From Capnocytophaga periodontitidis (lineage in GTDB: Bacteria > Bacteroidota > Bacteroidia > Flavobacteriales > Flavobacteriaceae), in assembly GCF_016126015.1 (NCBI RefSeq), contig NZ_JAEFDB010000002.1, positions 310,001 to 374,000 of the forward strand: a stretch of 64,000 bases of DNA, in the 5' to 3' direction. Below, piece by piece: positions 1 to 9,350 of this stretch. The notes below the pieces were generated by a model, which worked only from the letters and a program-made list of their open reading frames with translations, ran no database searches and had not been told where the DNA came from. A program made the translations under genes and the position numbers. The stretch's first letter is position 1. Every line of letters starts with the position of its first letter.

Positions 1-1
1 A

Positions 2-1348
2 CTCAAAACAAAAGAAGCCTTGAAATTGCTGAAATTGCGCGGCAAAATCATCTTTACCGATGGGCAACAGTGGTTTGAGTATAACGACGACAAACAAAAT
101 GTATTGCCTTATGCCCTCCTCAATGAGCAATTGCCCCAACTCGCAACTACCCACCATATAGTGCCCGTGAACGACAATCGCTTTTGGTTTATCACCCCCA
201 CCGATTATTATTTAGTAGCATTCGCTAACGGCGTATATAAAATAGAAGAAAAAATAGCCTTCAATCAGTTGCAGCACCCCGCAAGTGAGGAACGCGCTAC
301 TGCCTTTGTAACTCCTGAAGGTAATACATATTTCTGTTTAGATGGCAGCATCGCCCTGTATACCCCAAAAGCACCTCGCGTAAAACTGCCAACCAACCTC
401 ACTTTAAAAAGTTTACGTACCTATAACCGCTCAACCGATTTATATACCCTCGAAAATATCACCCCTAATATCGCTATTCCTTATAGCAAAAACAACCTTC
501 AGTTCGATTTTCAGTATCCTAATTTCAGTAAAGAACACTGTCAGTTGTGGTATCAGTTAGAGGGCTACGACAAACATTGGCGTGAAATTGCTAATGATTT
601 TAGAGTGAATTACCAAAACCTCCCTTCAGGCCACTATCAGCTAAAAGCAAAGGTACTCAACGAATTAGGTGAAACCCTATCGCATTATACTTTTCCCTTC
701 GCGGTAATCACTCCTTGGTATAGAACCGTGTGGGCTTATATATTCTATTTCGCAGTATTTATAGGCGCTGGTGCACTTATTACCGCCTTATACTTGCGTT
801 ATAAAATGAAGAAAAAAGAGCGTTCTTACTTGCGCGAACGCTTGCGCCGCCAGCGTTTGTTAGAAGCTCGTGAGCAGGAAGTAACCAAATTACAAAACCA
901 AATGCTTATAGATCAGTTGGATTACAAGAGCAAATCATTAGCCGAAGCCACGATGATGAACATCACTCGCAACGAGTTTCTTACCAATCTCGTCACCGAG
1001 CTCGAAACACTGCTAAATAGCCAAAGAGTGAGCAAAGCCAAAAGTAACCTCATTTTACAACACATACGCGATAATATCTCTCAAGAAGACCAATGGCAGG
1101 TATTCCAAGAAAATTTCGACCTCATTCACAAAGATTTCTTCAAAAAACTGAAAAAACTCTATCCGCAACTCACCCCCACCGATTTGCGTATGGCAGTACT
1201 CATCAGGCTCAACTATACCTCTAAGGAAATCGCCGAAATGCAAAATATATCCTTGCGCGGTGTCGAAACCGCTCGCTATCGCTTGCGCAAAAAACTCCAA
1301 TTAGCCGAAGAAGATAATCTTTACGATTTCTTCGCTCAATTCAATTAA
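2..1348 (+). CDS. Membrane-tethered PUL regulator (Y_Y_Y domain, LuxR-type HTH), 5' truncated
   Basis: This is the C-terminal part of a transmembrane one-component regulator. The frame is open to the window start, so the first possible start codon (TTG at 20) is probably not the real one. In order it shows the end of a beta-propeller-like sensor, a Y_Y_Y domain (about residues 150-230), one membrane helix (about 237-260), a coiled coil and a C-terminal LuxR-like helix-turn-helix containing LTPTDLRMAVLIRLNYTSKE. No histidine kinase or receiver domain is visible. It resembles the complete regulator at 10175-12979 over the shared part. Its place just before a SusC/SusD pair suggests it controls that locus, sensing sugar in the periplasm and binding DNA in the cytoplasm. 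The family call is firm; the ligand is unknown. Confidence 0.85.
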   Translation, partial: LKTKEALKLLKLRGKIIFTDGQQWFEYNDDKQNVLPYALLNEQLPQLATTHHIVPVNDNRFWFITPTDYYLVAFANGVYKIEEKIAFNQLQHPASEERATAFVTPEGNTYFCLDGSIALYTPKAPRVKLPTNLTLKSLRTYNRSTDLYTLENITPNIAIPYSKNNLQFDFQYPNFSKEHCQLWYQLEGYDKHWREIANDFRVNYQNLPSGHYQLKAKVLNELGETLSHYTFPFAVITPWYRTVWAYIFYFAVFIGAGALITALYLRYKMKKKERSYLRERLRRQRLLEAREQEVTKLQNQMLIDQLDYKSKSLAEATMMNITRNEFLTNLVTELETLLNSQRVSKAKSNLILQHIRDNISQEDQWQVFQENFDLIHKDFFKKLKKLYPQLTPTDLRMAVLIRLNYTSKEIAEMQNISLRGVETARYRLRKKLQLAEEDNLYDFFAQFN

Positions 1349-1354
1349 TATTTT

Positions 1355-1387
1355 CTTACCTCTTACCTCTTATCTCTTACCTAAAAA
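1355..1387 (+). repeat. CTTACCTC-type degenerate leader repeat
   Basis: Four imperfect 8-nt units (CTTACCTC, CTTACCTC, TTATCTC, TTACCTAAA) follow the regulator stop. The same motif ends just before start codons at 6222, 27606 and 28817 on the + strand and upstream of luxS and vapX on the - strand. Its function is unknown. Confidence 0.6.
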
Positions 1388-1498
1388 ACCCTTCTTAACC
1401 AAAAGACTATAAATTAGTTACAAATCGTTGTAGTAGTAATGACGTAGTCCTTTAACAAATTATTTTAACATTGTAGTAGTAAAAGCGAACCCATTTTT

Positions 1499-1529
1499 TT
1501 GCATATAAAAGAAAGAATAAGGAACTTTG
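1499..1529 (+). promoter_or_regulatory. Putative promoter of the first SusC operon
   Basis: TTG at 1499-1501 and GAACTTTG at 1522-1529 (one mismatch to TAnnTTTG) are 20 nt apart, the spacing of Bacteroidota primary-sigma promoters. It lies about 30 nt before the ATG at 1560, which it supports over the upstream start at 1527. Confidence 0.5.
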
Positions 1530-1559
1530 CGACAAATTTTATTTAATAAACGTACGGAA

Positions 1560-4500
1560 ATGAAAAAGCTATTGTTTTTCTTCCTGATGACCTTTCTTTC
1601 TCTTGCTGCTTATGCACAACCTAATATGGTGAGAGGAAAAGTATTTGAAGCAGGGACTAAAAACCCTATTCCAGGAGCCAATGTAATTGTGAAGGGTACA
1701 ACCCGTGGCGTTTCAACCGACCTCGATGGAAACTTTGCGCTTGATAAAGTTTCTCCAGGTGATGTATTAGAAATTAGCTACATAGGTATGGTAACCCAAA
1801 ATGTAAAAGTAGTAGCCGGACGACACTACTTAGAGATTGCGCTCAAAGAAGATACGCAACAACTCAAAGAAGTAGTTGTTATAGGCTATGGGGCAGCTCA
1901 AAAACGAGACCTCACGGGCTCTATCGCTAGCCTCAAAACCGATGAATTTGCTGACCGTCCATCTACCAACCCCTTAGCCTCTATACAAGGGAAGGTAGCT
2001 GGGGTGCAAATCGTCAATACAGGGCGGGCAGGGCAAGACCCCGAAATCCGTATCCGCGGTACAAACTCTATCAACGGCTATACACCTCTGTACGTAGTCG
2101 ATGGGCTCTTTACCGATAATATCAACTACCTCAACCCGCAGGATATCGAGTCTATGGAAATCCTCAAAGACCCTTCGTCTCTCGCAATCTTCGGGGTTCG
2201 TGGTGCCAATGGGGTGATTATCATTACCACCAAAAAAGCCAAAAAAGGACAAACAGTCGTAAACATCAATTCTTCCGTAGGATTAAAAGTCATCAACGAC
2301 CGTGTTGCAATGACTGATGCCGAAGGCTTTAAAACTCTCTACAACGAGGATATAGCCAATAAAGGTGCTACACCGTTTGATTATACGCACTATCAAGCCA
2401 ATACCGATTGGCAAGACCAAATCTTCCAGCGTGCCTGGGTGTACAACCACAATGTGAGTGTCGCCACTTCTGGTGAAAAAGGACGCTTCTATATGGGCGC
2501 TGGCTATACCGATGAAGAGGGCTCTATCAAGCACGAAAAGCTCTCTAAACTCACCCTCAACCTCAGCAGCGATTACAACGTAACCGATTATCTGCGCTTT
2601 GGCTTCCAAGCCAATGGTTCTCGCACCCTCCCTATCGATGCCAAAGGGGTAGCAAGTGCCCTAAAAGCAGCTCCTATTGTAGCCCCTTACGACACTCAAT
2701 CGGGTTTGCTAAATATAATGCCTAACTTCCAGCGTGCCCAAGTGTGGAATCCGCTTATCGATGTCGAAACACGTGCCAATCACAACAAAGGTTTGAATCA
2801 CCGTTTGGCGGGCAATGTATATGGTGAACTCGATTTCCTTAAAAACTTCACCTTTAAGGCTACCCTTTCTATGGATTACCGCATAGGCGAAAACCGCGAA
2901 TATTCCCCTATCATTTGGGTCTATAACCCCGATACCCAAAAGAAAGAAAACCTCAACGAACGCGAAACGATTAATCAGAGTAAATCCACCACCATTGCTA
3001 CCCAGCAGGATTATATCCTTACCTACAAAAAACAAGTGGCAAAACACAACCTTACCTTTATGGGAGGGCTTACCACCAATTACACCGAACACAGTTCGAT
3101 ATCAGGCTCTCGCTATCAAAATATCAACGATATAGTGTTTGGCATTCCCGAAAATACCGATAAGTGGTGGTTGTCATCAATTGGGGGTAGCAATATGAGC
3201 AATGGTTCTGGCCAGTATCGGCGTTTTACAATGTCGTATTTAGTACGTGGTTTGTACAATTACGACAACCGTTACCTCCTCAATGCTTCTTTCCGCCGCG
3301 ATGGTGCCTCCGTATTTCACCGCTTAGGCAATACGTGGGATAACTTCTATTCCTTCGGGGCCGGCTGGGTGCTCAGCGAAGAAGCCTTTATGAAAAACCA
3401 AAAAGTGGTAGATTACCTCAAACTCAAAGGCTCTTGGGGCGTTTTAGGTAACCAAAACACTGGCGGACGTAACTATCCTACTTACCCTCTGCTCACCAAT
3501 TCGGGCAGTGCTGTATTCGGCGACCGTATCATTACGGGCTATGCACCTGCTTATTTAGTGCAAAACTTAGGTTGGGAAAAGACCTATGCGTGGGAAGCTG
3601 GTGCTGAATTCCGATTCTTGGGCAATCGCCTCAGTGTAGAACCTGTCTACTATCACAAGAAAACCAAAGACCTTATCGTGCTACTCAGTGGCTTAGCAGG
3701 AGCAAAAAACTCTTTGGAAAACCTTGGCGAAATTGAAAATAAAGGGTGGGAGATTTCAGCCTCTTGGCAAGACCAACGCAAAGAAAGTGGTTTTAGCTAT
3801 GGTGTAAATGCCAATATCACCACAATTGATAACAAAGTGCTTTCACTTGGTAGAGGAGAAAAAGATGCGCTTTACGAAGGCTATCAAAACGTAGCGCGCA
3901 CCTTGGAAGGCTACCCTATTGGGCACTTCTACGGCTATAAAGTGAAGGGCGTGTATCAAACTTTTGAAGATATCGACACCTCACCTACCAACAATATCGC
4001 TACCGTAAAACCTGGTGATCTCAAATTTGAAGATGTGAACGGCGATGGTGTAATCGATAGCAAAGACCGCACGATGATAGGTAACCCTACCCCCGATTTC
4101 ACTTATGGATTTAGTCTCAATCTCGGCTACAAAGGCTTCGACCTCACTGCCGAATTTATGGGAGCTTATGGCAACGAAATCTACCGCGGTTGGGGCGAAG
4201 TAGGCTATGCAATTCTCAACTACCAAGCCCACCGTTTAAACCGTTGGCACGGCAAAGGCACTTCCAATTGGGAGCCTATTATAGATAACGGTCGCGCTAT
4301 CAACCGTGAAAACTCCTCTTATTACATTGAAGACGGTAGCTTTTTCCGCCTCCGCAACGTGCAATTGGGCTATAGCTTGCCACAGGAAGTAGTACAACGC
4401 TTCAAAGTACAGAAATTGCGCTTCTATGCCAACGTACAAAATCTCAAAACTTGGCATAAAAATACAGGGTATACCCCCGAAATAGGTGGAGGAGCTTTGG

Positions 4501-4571
4501 CTTTCGGTATCGATACCGGCACCTACCCTATGCCAATGATTGTTACCTACGGGGTGAACCTTACATTTTAA
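1560..4571 (+). CDS. SusC/RagA-family TonB-dependent outer-membrane transporter (PUL 1)
   Basis: Imports oligosaccharides across the outer membrane with its SusD partner, powered by TonB. From the ATG at 1560 the protein has 1003 residues, normal for SusC. A signal peptide ending AAYAQ is followed by a carboxypeptidase-regulatory-like domain (about 25-105), a plug with EVVVIGYG and GVRGANGV motifs and a C-terminal barrel ending in NLTF. Starting at 1527 would add 11 residues before the signal peptide and would lie in the promoter. It is first in an operon with the SusD gene 23 bp downstream. The substrate cannot be read from sequence; the GH144-type enzyme in the same operon hints at a beta-glucan. 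Confidence 0.95.
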   Translation: MKKLLFFFLMTFLSLAAYAQPNMVRGKVFEAGTKNPIPGANVIVKGTTRGVSTDLDGNFALDKVSPGDVLEISYIGMVTQNVKVVAGRHYLEIALKEDTQQLKEVVVIGYGAAQKRDLTGSIASLKTDEFADRPSTNPLASIQGKVAGVQIVNTGRAGQDPEIRIRGTNSINGYTPLYVVDGLFTDNINYLNPQDIESMEILKDPSSLAIFGVRGANGVIIITTKKAKKGQTVVNINSSVGLKVINDRVAMTDAEGFKTLYNEDIANKGATPFDYTHYQANTDWQDQIFQRAWVYNHNVSVATSGEKGRFYMGAGYTDEEGSIKHEKLSKLTLNLSSDYNVTDYLRFGFQANGSRTLPIDAKGVASALKAAPIVAPYDTQSGLLNIMPNFQRAQVWNPLIDVETRANHNKGLNHRLAGNVYGELDFLKNFTFKATLSMDYRIGENREYSPIIWVYNPDTQKKENLNERETINQSKSTTIATQQDYILTYKKQVAKHNLTFMGGLTTNYTEHSSISGSRYQNINDIVFGIPENTDKWWLSSIGGSNMSNGSGQYRRFTMSYLVRGLYNYDNRYLLNASFRRDGASVFHRLGNTWDNFYSFGAGWVLSEEAFMKNQKVVDYLKLKGSWGVLGNQNTGGRNYPTYPLLTNSGSAVFGDRIITGYAPAYLVQNLGWEKTYAWEAGAEFRFLGNRLSVEPVYYHKKTKDLIVLLSGLAGAKNSLENLGEIENKGWEISASWQDQRKESGFSYGVNANITTIDNKVLSLGRGEKDALYEGYQNVARTLEGYPIGHFYGYKVKGVYQTFEDIDTSPTNNIATVKPGDLKFEDVNGDGVIDSKDRTMIGNPTPDFTYGFSLNLGYKGFDLTAEFMGAYGNEIYRGWGEVGYAILNYQAHRLNRWHGKGTSNWEPIIDNGRAINRENSSYYIEDGSFFRLRNVQLGYSLPQEVVQRFKVQKLRFYANVQNLKTWHKNTGYTPEIGGGALAFGIDTGTYPMPMIVTYGVNLTF

Positions 4572-4594
4572 TTAACAATTGATAATTAACAATT

Positions 4595-6133
4595 ATGAAA
4601 AAGAATATATATCATATCATAGCAATAGGATGGATGGCAGCGAGCCTCGCCCTCTTTACCCATTGCAATAAATTCGACCAAGAGCCACAAGGCGAATGGG
4701 TCGATGGCGACCAAGGGAATGTATCAGGCTCTTTTGAAGCCGATATATTCACCCTCTACGGAAAACTGAGAGGCTCTGATCTGGTAGCGGGTATTCCTGC
4801 TTTGGCAATCCACAGTTTCCGCAGTGAAGATGCCGAAAAAGGCTCTACTGCCAGCGATGGAGTTGATCACGCCAATATGTTCGATAATTTCAATTATGTA
4901 GCGACTAATGGTTTAATTAACGGATACTATTCCGCTAACTACGAAGTTATTCACCTCTCCAATACCGTGCTCGACAAAATCAATAAGGCTGACCAAAGTA
5001 CTCTCACCGATTCCGATAAGATAAACCGCGGTGAAGCACACTTCTTCCGCGCCTTTGCCTATTTTAACTTAGTGCGCGCCTTTGGCGAAGTACCTCTTAT
5101 CAATTTCCGTATCTATAAAGATGAAGATGCCAATAAACCTAAGGTAAGCGTTGATAAAATCTATGAACTCATCGATGCCGACCTTACTGCTGCCGAAAGC
5201 GTACTCCCTCGCTCGTGGAGTGCTATCTACATCGGTAGACTTACTTGGGGGGCTGCCCGTTCGTTGCACGCCAAAACCTATATGATGCGCTCTAATTGGC
5301 AAGCAATGTACAACGCCTCTACCGATGTGATAAATTCAGGAATTTACAATCTTACTACACCCTACAATAAGTTGTTCCGCGAAAGTGGCGAAAACGCTCC
5401 CGAATCTATCTTAGAAGTACAGTGCACTGCCAATGCCACCTATCCTCAATCCAGCCAAGTAGGTAGTCAGTTTGCTCAAGTACAAGGGGTGCGTGGCTCT
5501 GGACAATGGGATTTAGGTTGGGGATGGAATTGCCCTACCCAGCTTTTAGCCGATGCTTTTGAAGCAGGCGACCCTCGCAAAGATGAAACCTTGCTCTATT
5601 TTGCCAAAAGTGAAGCCGAAGCTGCTACTATGCAACCCAATACTCCTTACGACGAAAAACCAATTGCACAAGCAGGCGTAGTAAATAAATATTACAACAA
5701 AAAAGCCTATACCGACCCTGCTTTGCGTAGGTCATACAGTCGTTTTGGTTATTGGTTCAATATTCGCCTCATTCGATATTCCGATGTACTTTTAATGGCT
5801 GCCGAAGCCGCTAACGAACTCGGCAACAGTGCCCAAGCGCTCGTCTACTTAGAGCAAGTGCGAGCAAGAGCACGAGCAGGCAATAACAGTGTTTTACCTG
5901 CCGTTACAACCACCGTTCAAAGCGATTTGCGCGACGCTATTCGTCACGAACGCCGTATAGAGCTCGCTATGGAATTCGACCGTTTCTACGATTTAGTGCG
6001 TTGGAATATTGATGTGGGAACCCTGCACAACGCGGGCAAAACCGCTTATCAAACCAAACACCGCCTTTTGCCTTTACCTCAAGCGCAAATCGACCGTTCC
6101 AACGGAGTACTTATCCAAAATCCTAATTATTAA
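4595..6133 (+). CDS. SusD/RagB-family surface glycan-binding lipoprotein (PUL 1)
   Basis: Forms the lid of the SusC channel and binds glycan at the cell surface. The 512-residue product has a lipoprotein signal (LFTHC, Cys24), the TPR-like stretch FRAFAYFNLVRAFGEVPLI and the C-terminal hallmarks YSDVLLMAAEA and RRIELAMEFDRFYDLVRW. It lies 23 bp after SusC and is surely cotranscribed. The length is typical. Family membership is clear; specificity is unknown. Confidence 0.95.
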   Translation: MKKNIYHIIAIGWMAASLALFTHCNKFDQEPQGEWVDGDQGNVSGSFEADIFTLYGKLRGSDLVAGIPALAIHSFRSEDAEKGSTASDGVDHANMFDNFNYVATNGLINGYYSANYEVIHLSNTVLDKINKADQSTLTDSDKINRGEAHFFRAFAYFNLVRAFGEVPLINFRIYKDEDANKPKVSVDKIYELIDADLTAAESVLPRSWSAIYIGRLTWGAARSLHAKTYMMRSNWQAMYNASTDVINSGIYNLTTPYNKLFRESGENAPESILEVQCTANATYPQSSQVGSQFAQVQGVRGSGQWDLGWGWNCPTQLLADAFEAGDPRKDETLLYFAKSEAEAATMQPNTPYDEKPIAQAGVVNKYYNKKAYTDPALRRSYSRFGYWFNIRLIRYSDVLLMAAEAANELGNSAQALVYLEQVRARARAGNNSVLPAVTTTVQSDLRDAIRHERRIELAMEFDRFYDLVRWNIDVGTLHNAGKTAYQTKHRLLPLPQAQIDRSNGVLIQNPNY

Positions 6134-6197
6134 TTAGCTAACAGGTGTCAGGTATTAGGTGTCAGCTGTCAGGTAACATCACGTCATCTTTTACTTT

Positions 6198-6220
6198 TTA
6201 CCTCTTATCTCTTATCTAAA
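6198..6220 (+). repeat. CTTACCTC-type leader repeat before the LamG gene
   Basis: TTACCTC-TTATCTC-TTATCTAAAA ends at the base before ATG 6222. The spacer upstream also carries the tract AGGTGTCAGGTATTAGG (about 6143-6160), seen in reverse orientation and degenerate near 60003-60035. Confidence 0.55.
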
Positions 6221-6221
6221 A

Positions 6222-7046
6222 ATGAAAAAATATATATTTTATATCAGCTTTATGGCAGGTCTTACAGCTTTTACCAGCTGCTATCAAGATTTAGACCAAG
6301 ACCCGCCTTTCGATTATCCTGAGGAGGTAATACCTCAGTACAACCCTCAAAAGCTCTTGTTTACTTTTGAGGGTAATGTGAAAAATGTGAGTGGTTACAA
6401 AGTTCCTACACTCTCTAAGGGCAATATCAGCTATACAGAAGGCAAAAAAGGCAAAGCCTACCAAGGGGGTGAAGGTACTTATGTTTTTATCTCCCCTCGC
6501 ACAGCGCGTTTTGCAGGCGATATATCTCTGAAAGATACGATAGCTAACCTCGGTAGTTTTACAGTAGCTTTCTGGATGAACTCCCCTCAAGTAAATAAAG
6601 GTACAGGTATCTTTTCAATTCCTAATACTAAAAAGTTCTGGGGTAACCTCGATATTTTCTTAGATGGCAACAATACTGCTGGCGAAGGACGTTTTAAAAT
6701 GCACCTCTTCAATGGTACTAAAGAAAATTGGGTAGAGACCAAAATCCCTGGTACTATTGGTGATTGGGTGTTTATGACCTTCCGTTACAACCACAAAACG
6801 GAAATGTTACACATTTTCAAAAATGGAGAAATTGTCTTTACGCGTGCCCTTACAGGTTGGGGGAGAATTGTTTACAGCGATACGGGCGATTTGGTGTTAG
6901 GTACTTATGCTTTCCAAACCGACCCTCCTCAATCGTCTACTAAAGCACAAGCTTGGGCACAGTCCTTCCCTGGTAAGTTAGACAACTTTGCTTTCTATAA
7001 TCAAGCCCTTACCGATGAACAGATAAAAGCCTTGTATAATGAATAA
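6222..7046 (+). CDS. LamG-like jelly-roll surface lipoprotein (PUL 1)
   Basis: The 274-residue product has a lipoprotein signal (FTSC, Cys20), a proline-rich linker and a concanavalin/LamG-like domain filling about residues 45-272 (SFTVAFWMNS, WVFMTFRYNHKTEMLHIF, GKLDNFAFYNQALTDEQI). Its position after SusD is where Bacteroidota PULs often encode a second surface glycan-binding protein, and that is the inferred role. No catalytic residues can be named. The LamG hallmark ending in a LDNF...ALTDEQI strand is clear. The stop overlaps the next ORF's upstream start by 8 nt, suggesting translational coupling. Confidence 0.85.
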   Translation: MKKYIFYISFMAGLTAFTSCYQDLDQDPPFDYPEEVIPQYNPQKLLFTFEGNVKNVSGYKVPTLSKGNISYTEGKKGKAYQGGEGTYVFISPRTARFAGDISLKDTIANLGSFTVAFWMNSPQVNKGTGIFSIPNTKKFWGNLDIFLDGNNTAGEGRFKMHLFNGTKENWVETKIPGTIGDWVFMTFRYNHKTEMLHIFKNGEIVFTRALTGWGRIVYSDTGDLVLGTYAFQTDPPQSSTKAQAWAQSFPGKLDNFAFYNQALTDEQIKALYNE

Positions 7047-7911
7047 AAAGAATGATATTTACATAAAAAATAACCCTTTTTCTCCAATCTCCTTTATGGC
7101 TTGTCCCTCTTTGGAGGTTCGAGGACTGAATACAAAACTTTTAGAGCTATGCTTATTACTTTTCTTTTTTTCGTTCCCTCTTTCTGCTCAAAATGAAGCC
7201 TTTGCTAAAAAGCGCTACATCACGGCGCAACAAGATACAATGCCTTACCGTTTCTTGCAGCCCGAGCAACTAAAAGAAGGCAAGAAATACCCTTTAGTGC
7301 TCTTCTTGCACGGAGCAGGCGAAAGAGGGAACGATAATGAAAGTCAGTTGCGCAATGGGGGTACAGTGTTTACCAATCCTGCGAACCGAGATAAATACCC
7401 TTGCTTTGTACTCTTTCCGCAGTGCCCTGAGGGTGCGTATTGGTCGCTTGAAAAACGCCCCGACCAAGGGTATAAGAATACGGCTAATCCGCTGCCTAAA
7501 GAAGTGCCTATCACTAAACACTTACGCTTGGTGAAGGAACTTTTAGACGAGACTTTGGCTACTTACCCTATCGACCCTAAACGAGTGTACATTATGGGCA
7601 TCTCGATGGGGGCGATTGCTACTTTGGATATGGTGTATCGCTTCCCCGATACCTTTGCCAAAGCTGTCTCGATATGTGGGGCGACCAATATAGAGCGTAT
7701 GCGTGAGTTCAAAGGGAAAACTCAATTCCGTTTCTATCACGGTGATATAGATGATGTAATTCCTGTAACCTACTCGCGTGAAGCCTATAAAGCTTTGAAA
7801 ACTACCGGCAAAAAAGCTGAATATATAGAGTTTTATGGGGCAAATCACAACGCTTGGCATCCCGCTTTCAACACCCCAGACTTCTTGCAATGGACTTTTA
7901 AAAAGAAATAA
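7039..7911 (+). CDS. Secreted alpha/beta-hydrolase, esterase/LpqC-like (PUL 1)
   Basis: Alpha/beta-hydrolase of the phospholipase/carboxylesterase or PHB-depolymerase-like type. Visible are the oxyanion-hole region LFLHGAGERG, the nucleophile elbow GISMGA (GxSxG) and a late NHNAWH with the likely catalytic His. Such enzymes in PULs often remove acyl groups from glycans; that role is inferred. The start is uncertain. ATG 7039 overlaps the previous stop, but ATG 7096 gives a better signal peptide (LLLFFFSFPLSAQ). The codons from 7096, MACPSLEVRGL, are read from a copy of the dispersed cttgtccc...ttcgggggct repeat, so a repeat has become part of the N-terminus. A further ATG at 7150 is out of frame. 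Confidence 0.8.
   Translation: MNKKNDIYIKNNPFSPISFMACPSLEVRGLNTKLLELCLLLFFFSFPLSAQNEAFAKKRYITAQQDTMPYRFLQPEQLKEGKKYPLVLFLHGAGERGNDNESQLRNGGTVFTNPANRDKYPCFVLFPQCPEGAYWSLEKRPDQGYKNTANPLPKEVPITKHLRLVKELLDETLATYPIDPKRVYIMGISMGAIATLDMVYRFPDTFAKAVSICGATNIERMREFKGKTQFRFYHGDIDDVIPVTYSREAYKALKTTGKKAEYIEFYGANHNAWHPAFNTPDFLQWTFKKK
7098..7127 (+). repeat. Diverged copy of the UUCG-hairpin intergenic repeat, inside an ORF
   Basis: GCTTGTCCCTCTTTGGAGG followed by TTCGAGGACT matches, with changes, the hairpin repeat at 16424, 17996, 24137, 26207 and 27172. Here it is read as codons of the hydrolase N-terminus. Confidence 0.6.
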
Positions 7912-7918
7912 TATACTT

Positions 7919-9304
7919 ATGAACAAAAACAAATTTTTCACGATTCACTTTTCACTTTTAGCTTTCCTTCTGCTCTTCGTTTCTTGCGGTTGTAGTAAGG
8001 ACAATAAAAAGGTGGTAGAAAAACCTACTCCTCAGCCGCCTACCGAAAAGAACCGTCCAATGGAATTTGCTTCCGACGATGCTTTCTTAGATTATATCCA
8101 GCGTGCGCACCTCAACTATATGTGGGAGGGAGCAGAGCCTAATTCGGGTTTAGCCCCTGAGCGCATTCATATAGATGTCCCTTCCGATGATGCTCATATC
8201 ATCACTACGGGAGGTTCGGGCTTTGGCATTGCAGGGCTATTAGTAGGGGTAGAACGCGGTTTTATACCTCGTGCACAAGCAGTAGAGAGATTTACTAAAA
8301 TCGTAACTTTCTTGGAGAAAGCCGACCGTTATCACGGGGTATGGTCGCATTGGATTGACGGGCGTACAGGTAAAACCAAACCTTTTGGGCAGAAAGACAA
8401 TGGGGGCGACCTCGTGGAAAGTGCCTTCTTGATGCAGGGATTGCTCTGTGTGCGTCAGTATTTCAAAGATGGCAACGATACCGAAAAAGCCTTAGCTCAG
8501 CGCATTGATAAACTGTGGCGCGAAATGGAATGGGACTGGTATCTCAACGGACAAGATGTACTCTATTGGCATTGGAGTCCCGATTATGCTTGGCAGATGA
8601 ATTTTCCACTCAAAGGTTATAACGAGTGCCTGATTACCTATATTTTAGCCGCTGCTTCGCCAACCCACACCATTCCTGCTTCGGCTTATCACAACGGTTG
8701 GGCACGCGGAGGAGCTATTAAAAGCACTCAAGTAACTTATAATCTGCCATTGATTCTCAAGCACAACGGAGCAGAACAATACGGAGGTCCGCTATTTTGG
8801 GCACACTATTCGTATATTGGCTTGAACCCCAAAGGACTCAGCGATGATTATGCCAATTACTGGGATTTGAACCGCAATCACACACTTATCAACTACAAAT
8901 ATTGTGTAGAAAACCCCAAAGGTTATAAAGGTTATGGAGCGAACTGCTGGGGACTTACCGCCAGCTATTCAGTAAAAGGGTATGATGCCCATAGTCCTAA
9001 CAAAGATTTAGGGGTGATAGCACCTACTGCCGCACTTTCCAGCTTCCCTTATACGCCCCAAGAATCTATGGCAGCCCTCAAGCATTTCTATTACGATTTG
9101 GGCGATACTATTTGGGGTAAATACGGCTTTTACGATGCTTTTAGCGAGCAAGCGGTATGGTATCCTAAGCGTTATTTAGCTATAGACCAGCTCACTATTG
9201 CCCCGATGATAGAAAACTACCGCACAGGCTTCGTATGGAAACTCTTTATGAGTTGTCCCGAAGTACAACAAGGACTCAAAAAACTAAACTTTAAGGTGCA
9301 ATAA
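7919..9304 (+). CDS. Glycoamylase-like (PF10091) / GH144-type glucanase lipoprotein (PUL 1)
   Basis: From ATG 7919 the product has 461 residues with a lipoprotein signal (LFVSCGCS). The rest matches the glycoamylase-like family: conserved DNGGDLVESAFLMQGLL, WHWSPDYAWQMNFPLKGYNE, FWAHYSYIGLNPKGLSDDYANYW, NCWGLTASYSVKGYDAH and IAPMIENYRTG. Characterised Bacteroidota members are endo-beta-1,2-glucanases of GH144; activity on another glucan cannot be excluded. The start at 7835 would place 28 residues in front of the signal peptide and overlap the hydrolase gene, so 7919 is preferred; it lies 7 bp after that gene's stop. Last gene of PUL 1. Confidence 0.85.
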   Translation: MNKNKFFTIHFSLLAFLLLFVSCGCSKDNKKVVEKPTPQPPTEKNRPMEFASDDAFLDYIQRAHLNYMWEGAEPNSGLAPERIHIDVPSDDAHIITTGGSGFGIAGLLVGVERGFIPRAQAVERFTKIVTFLEKADRYHGVWSHWIDGRTGKTKPFGQKDNGGDLVESAFLMQGLLCVRQYFKDGNDTEKALAQRIDKLWREMEWDWYLNGQDVLYWHWSPDYAWQMNFPLKGYNECLITYILAAASPTHTIPASAYHNGWARGGAIKSTQVTYNLPLILKHNGAEQYGGPLFWAHYSYIGLNPKGLSDDYANYWDLNRNHTLINYKYCVENPKGYKGYGANCWGLTASYSVKGYDAHSPNKDLGVIAPTAALSSFPYTPQESMAALKHFYYDLGDTIWGKYGFYDAFSEQAVWYPKRYLAIDQLTIAPMIENYRTGFVWKLFMSCPEVQQGLKKLNFKVQ

Positions 9305-9350
9305 CCACAACTTCTTACTTAGCCATCCCATTATAGCCTTTGCCAAAGCC

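Noticed and set aside
7835-7918. Upstream start for the glycoamylase-like gene
   Set aside because: The extra residues (MGQITTLG...) overlap the hydrolase gene and precede a clear lipoprotein signal at 7919.
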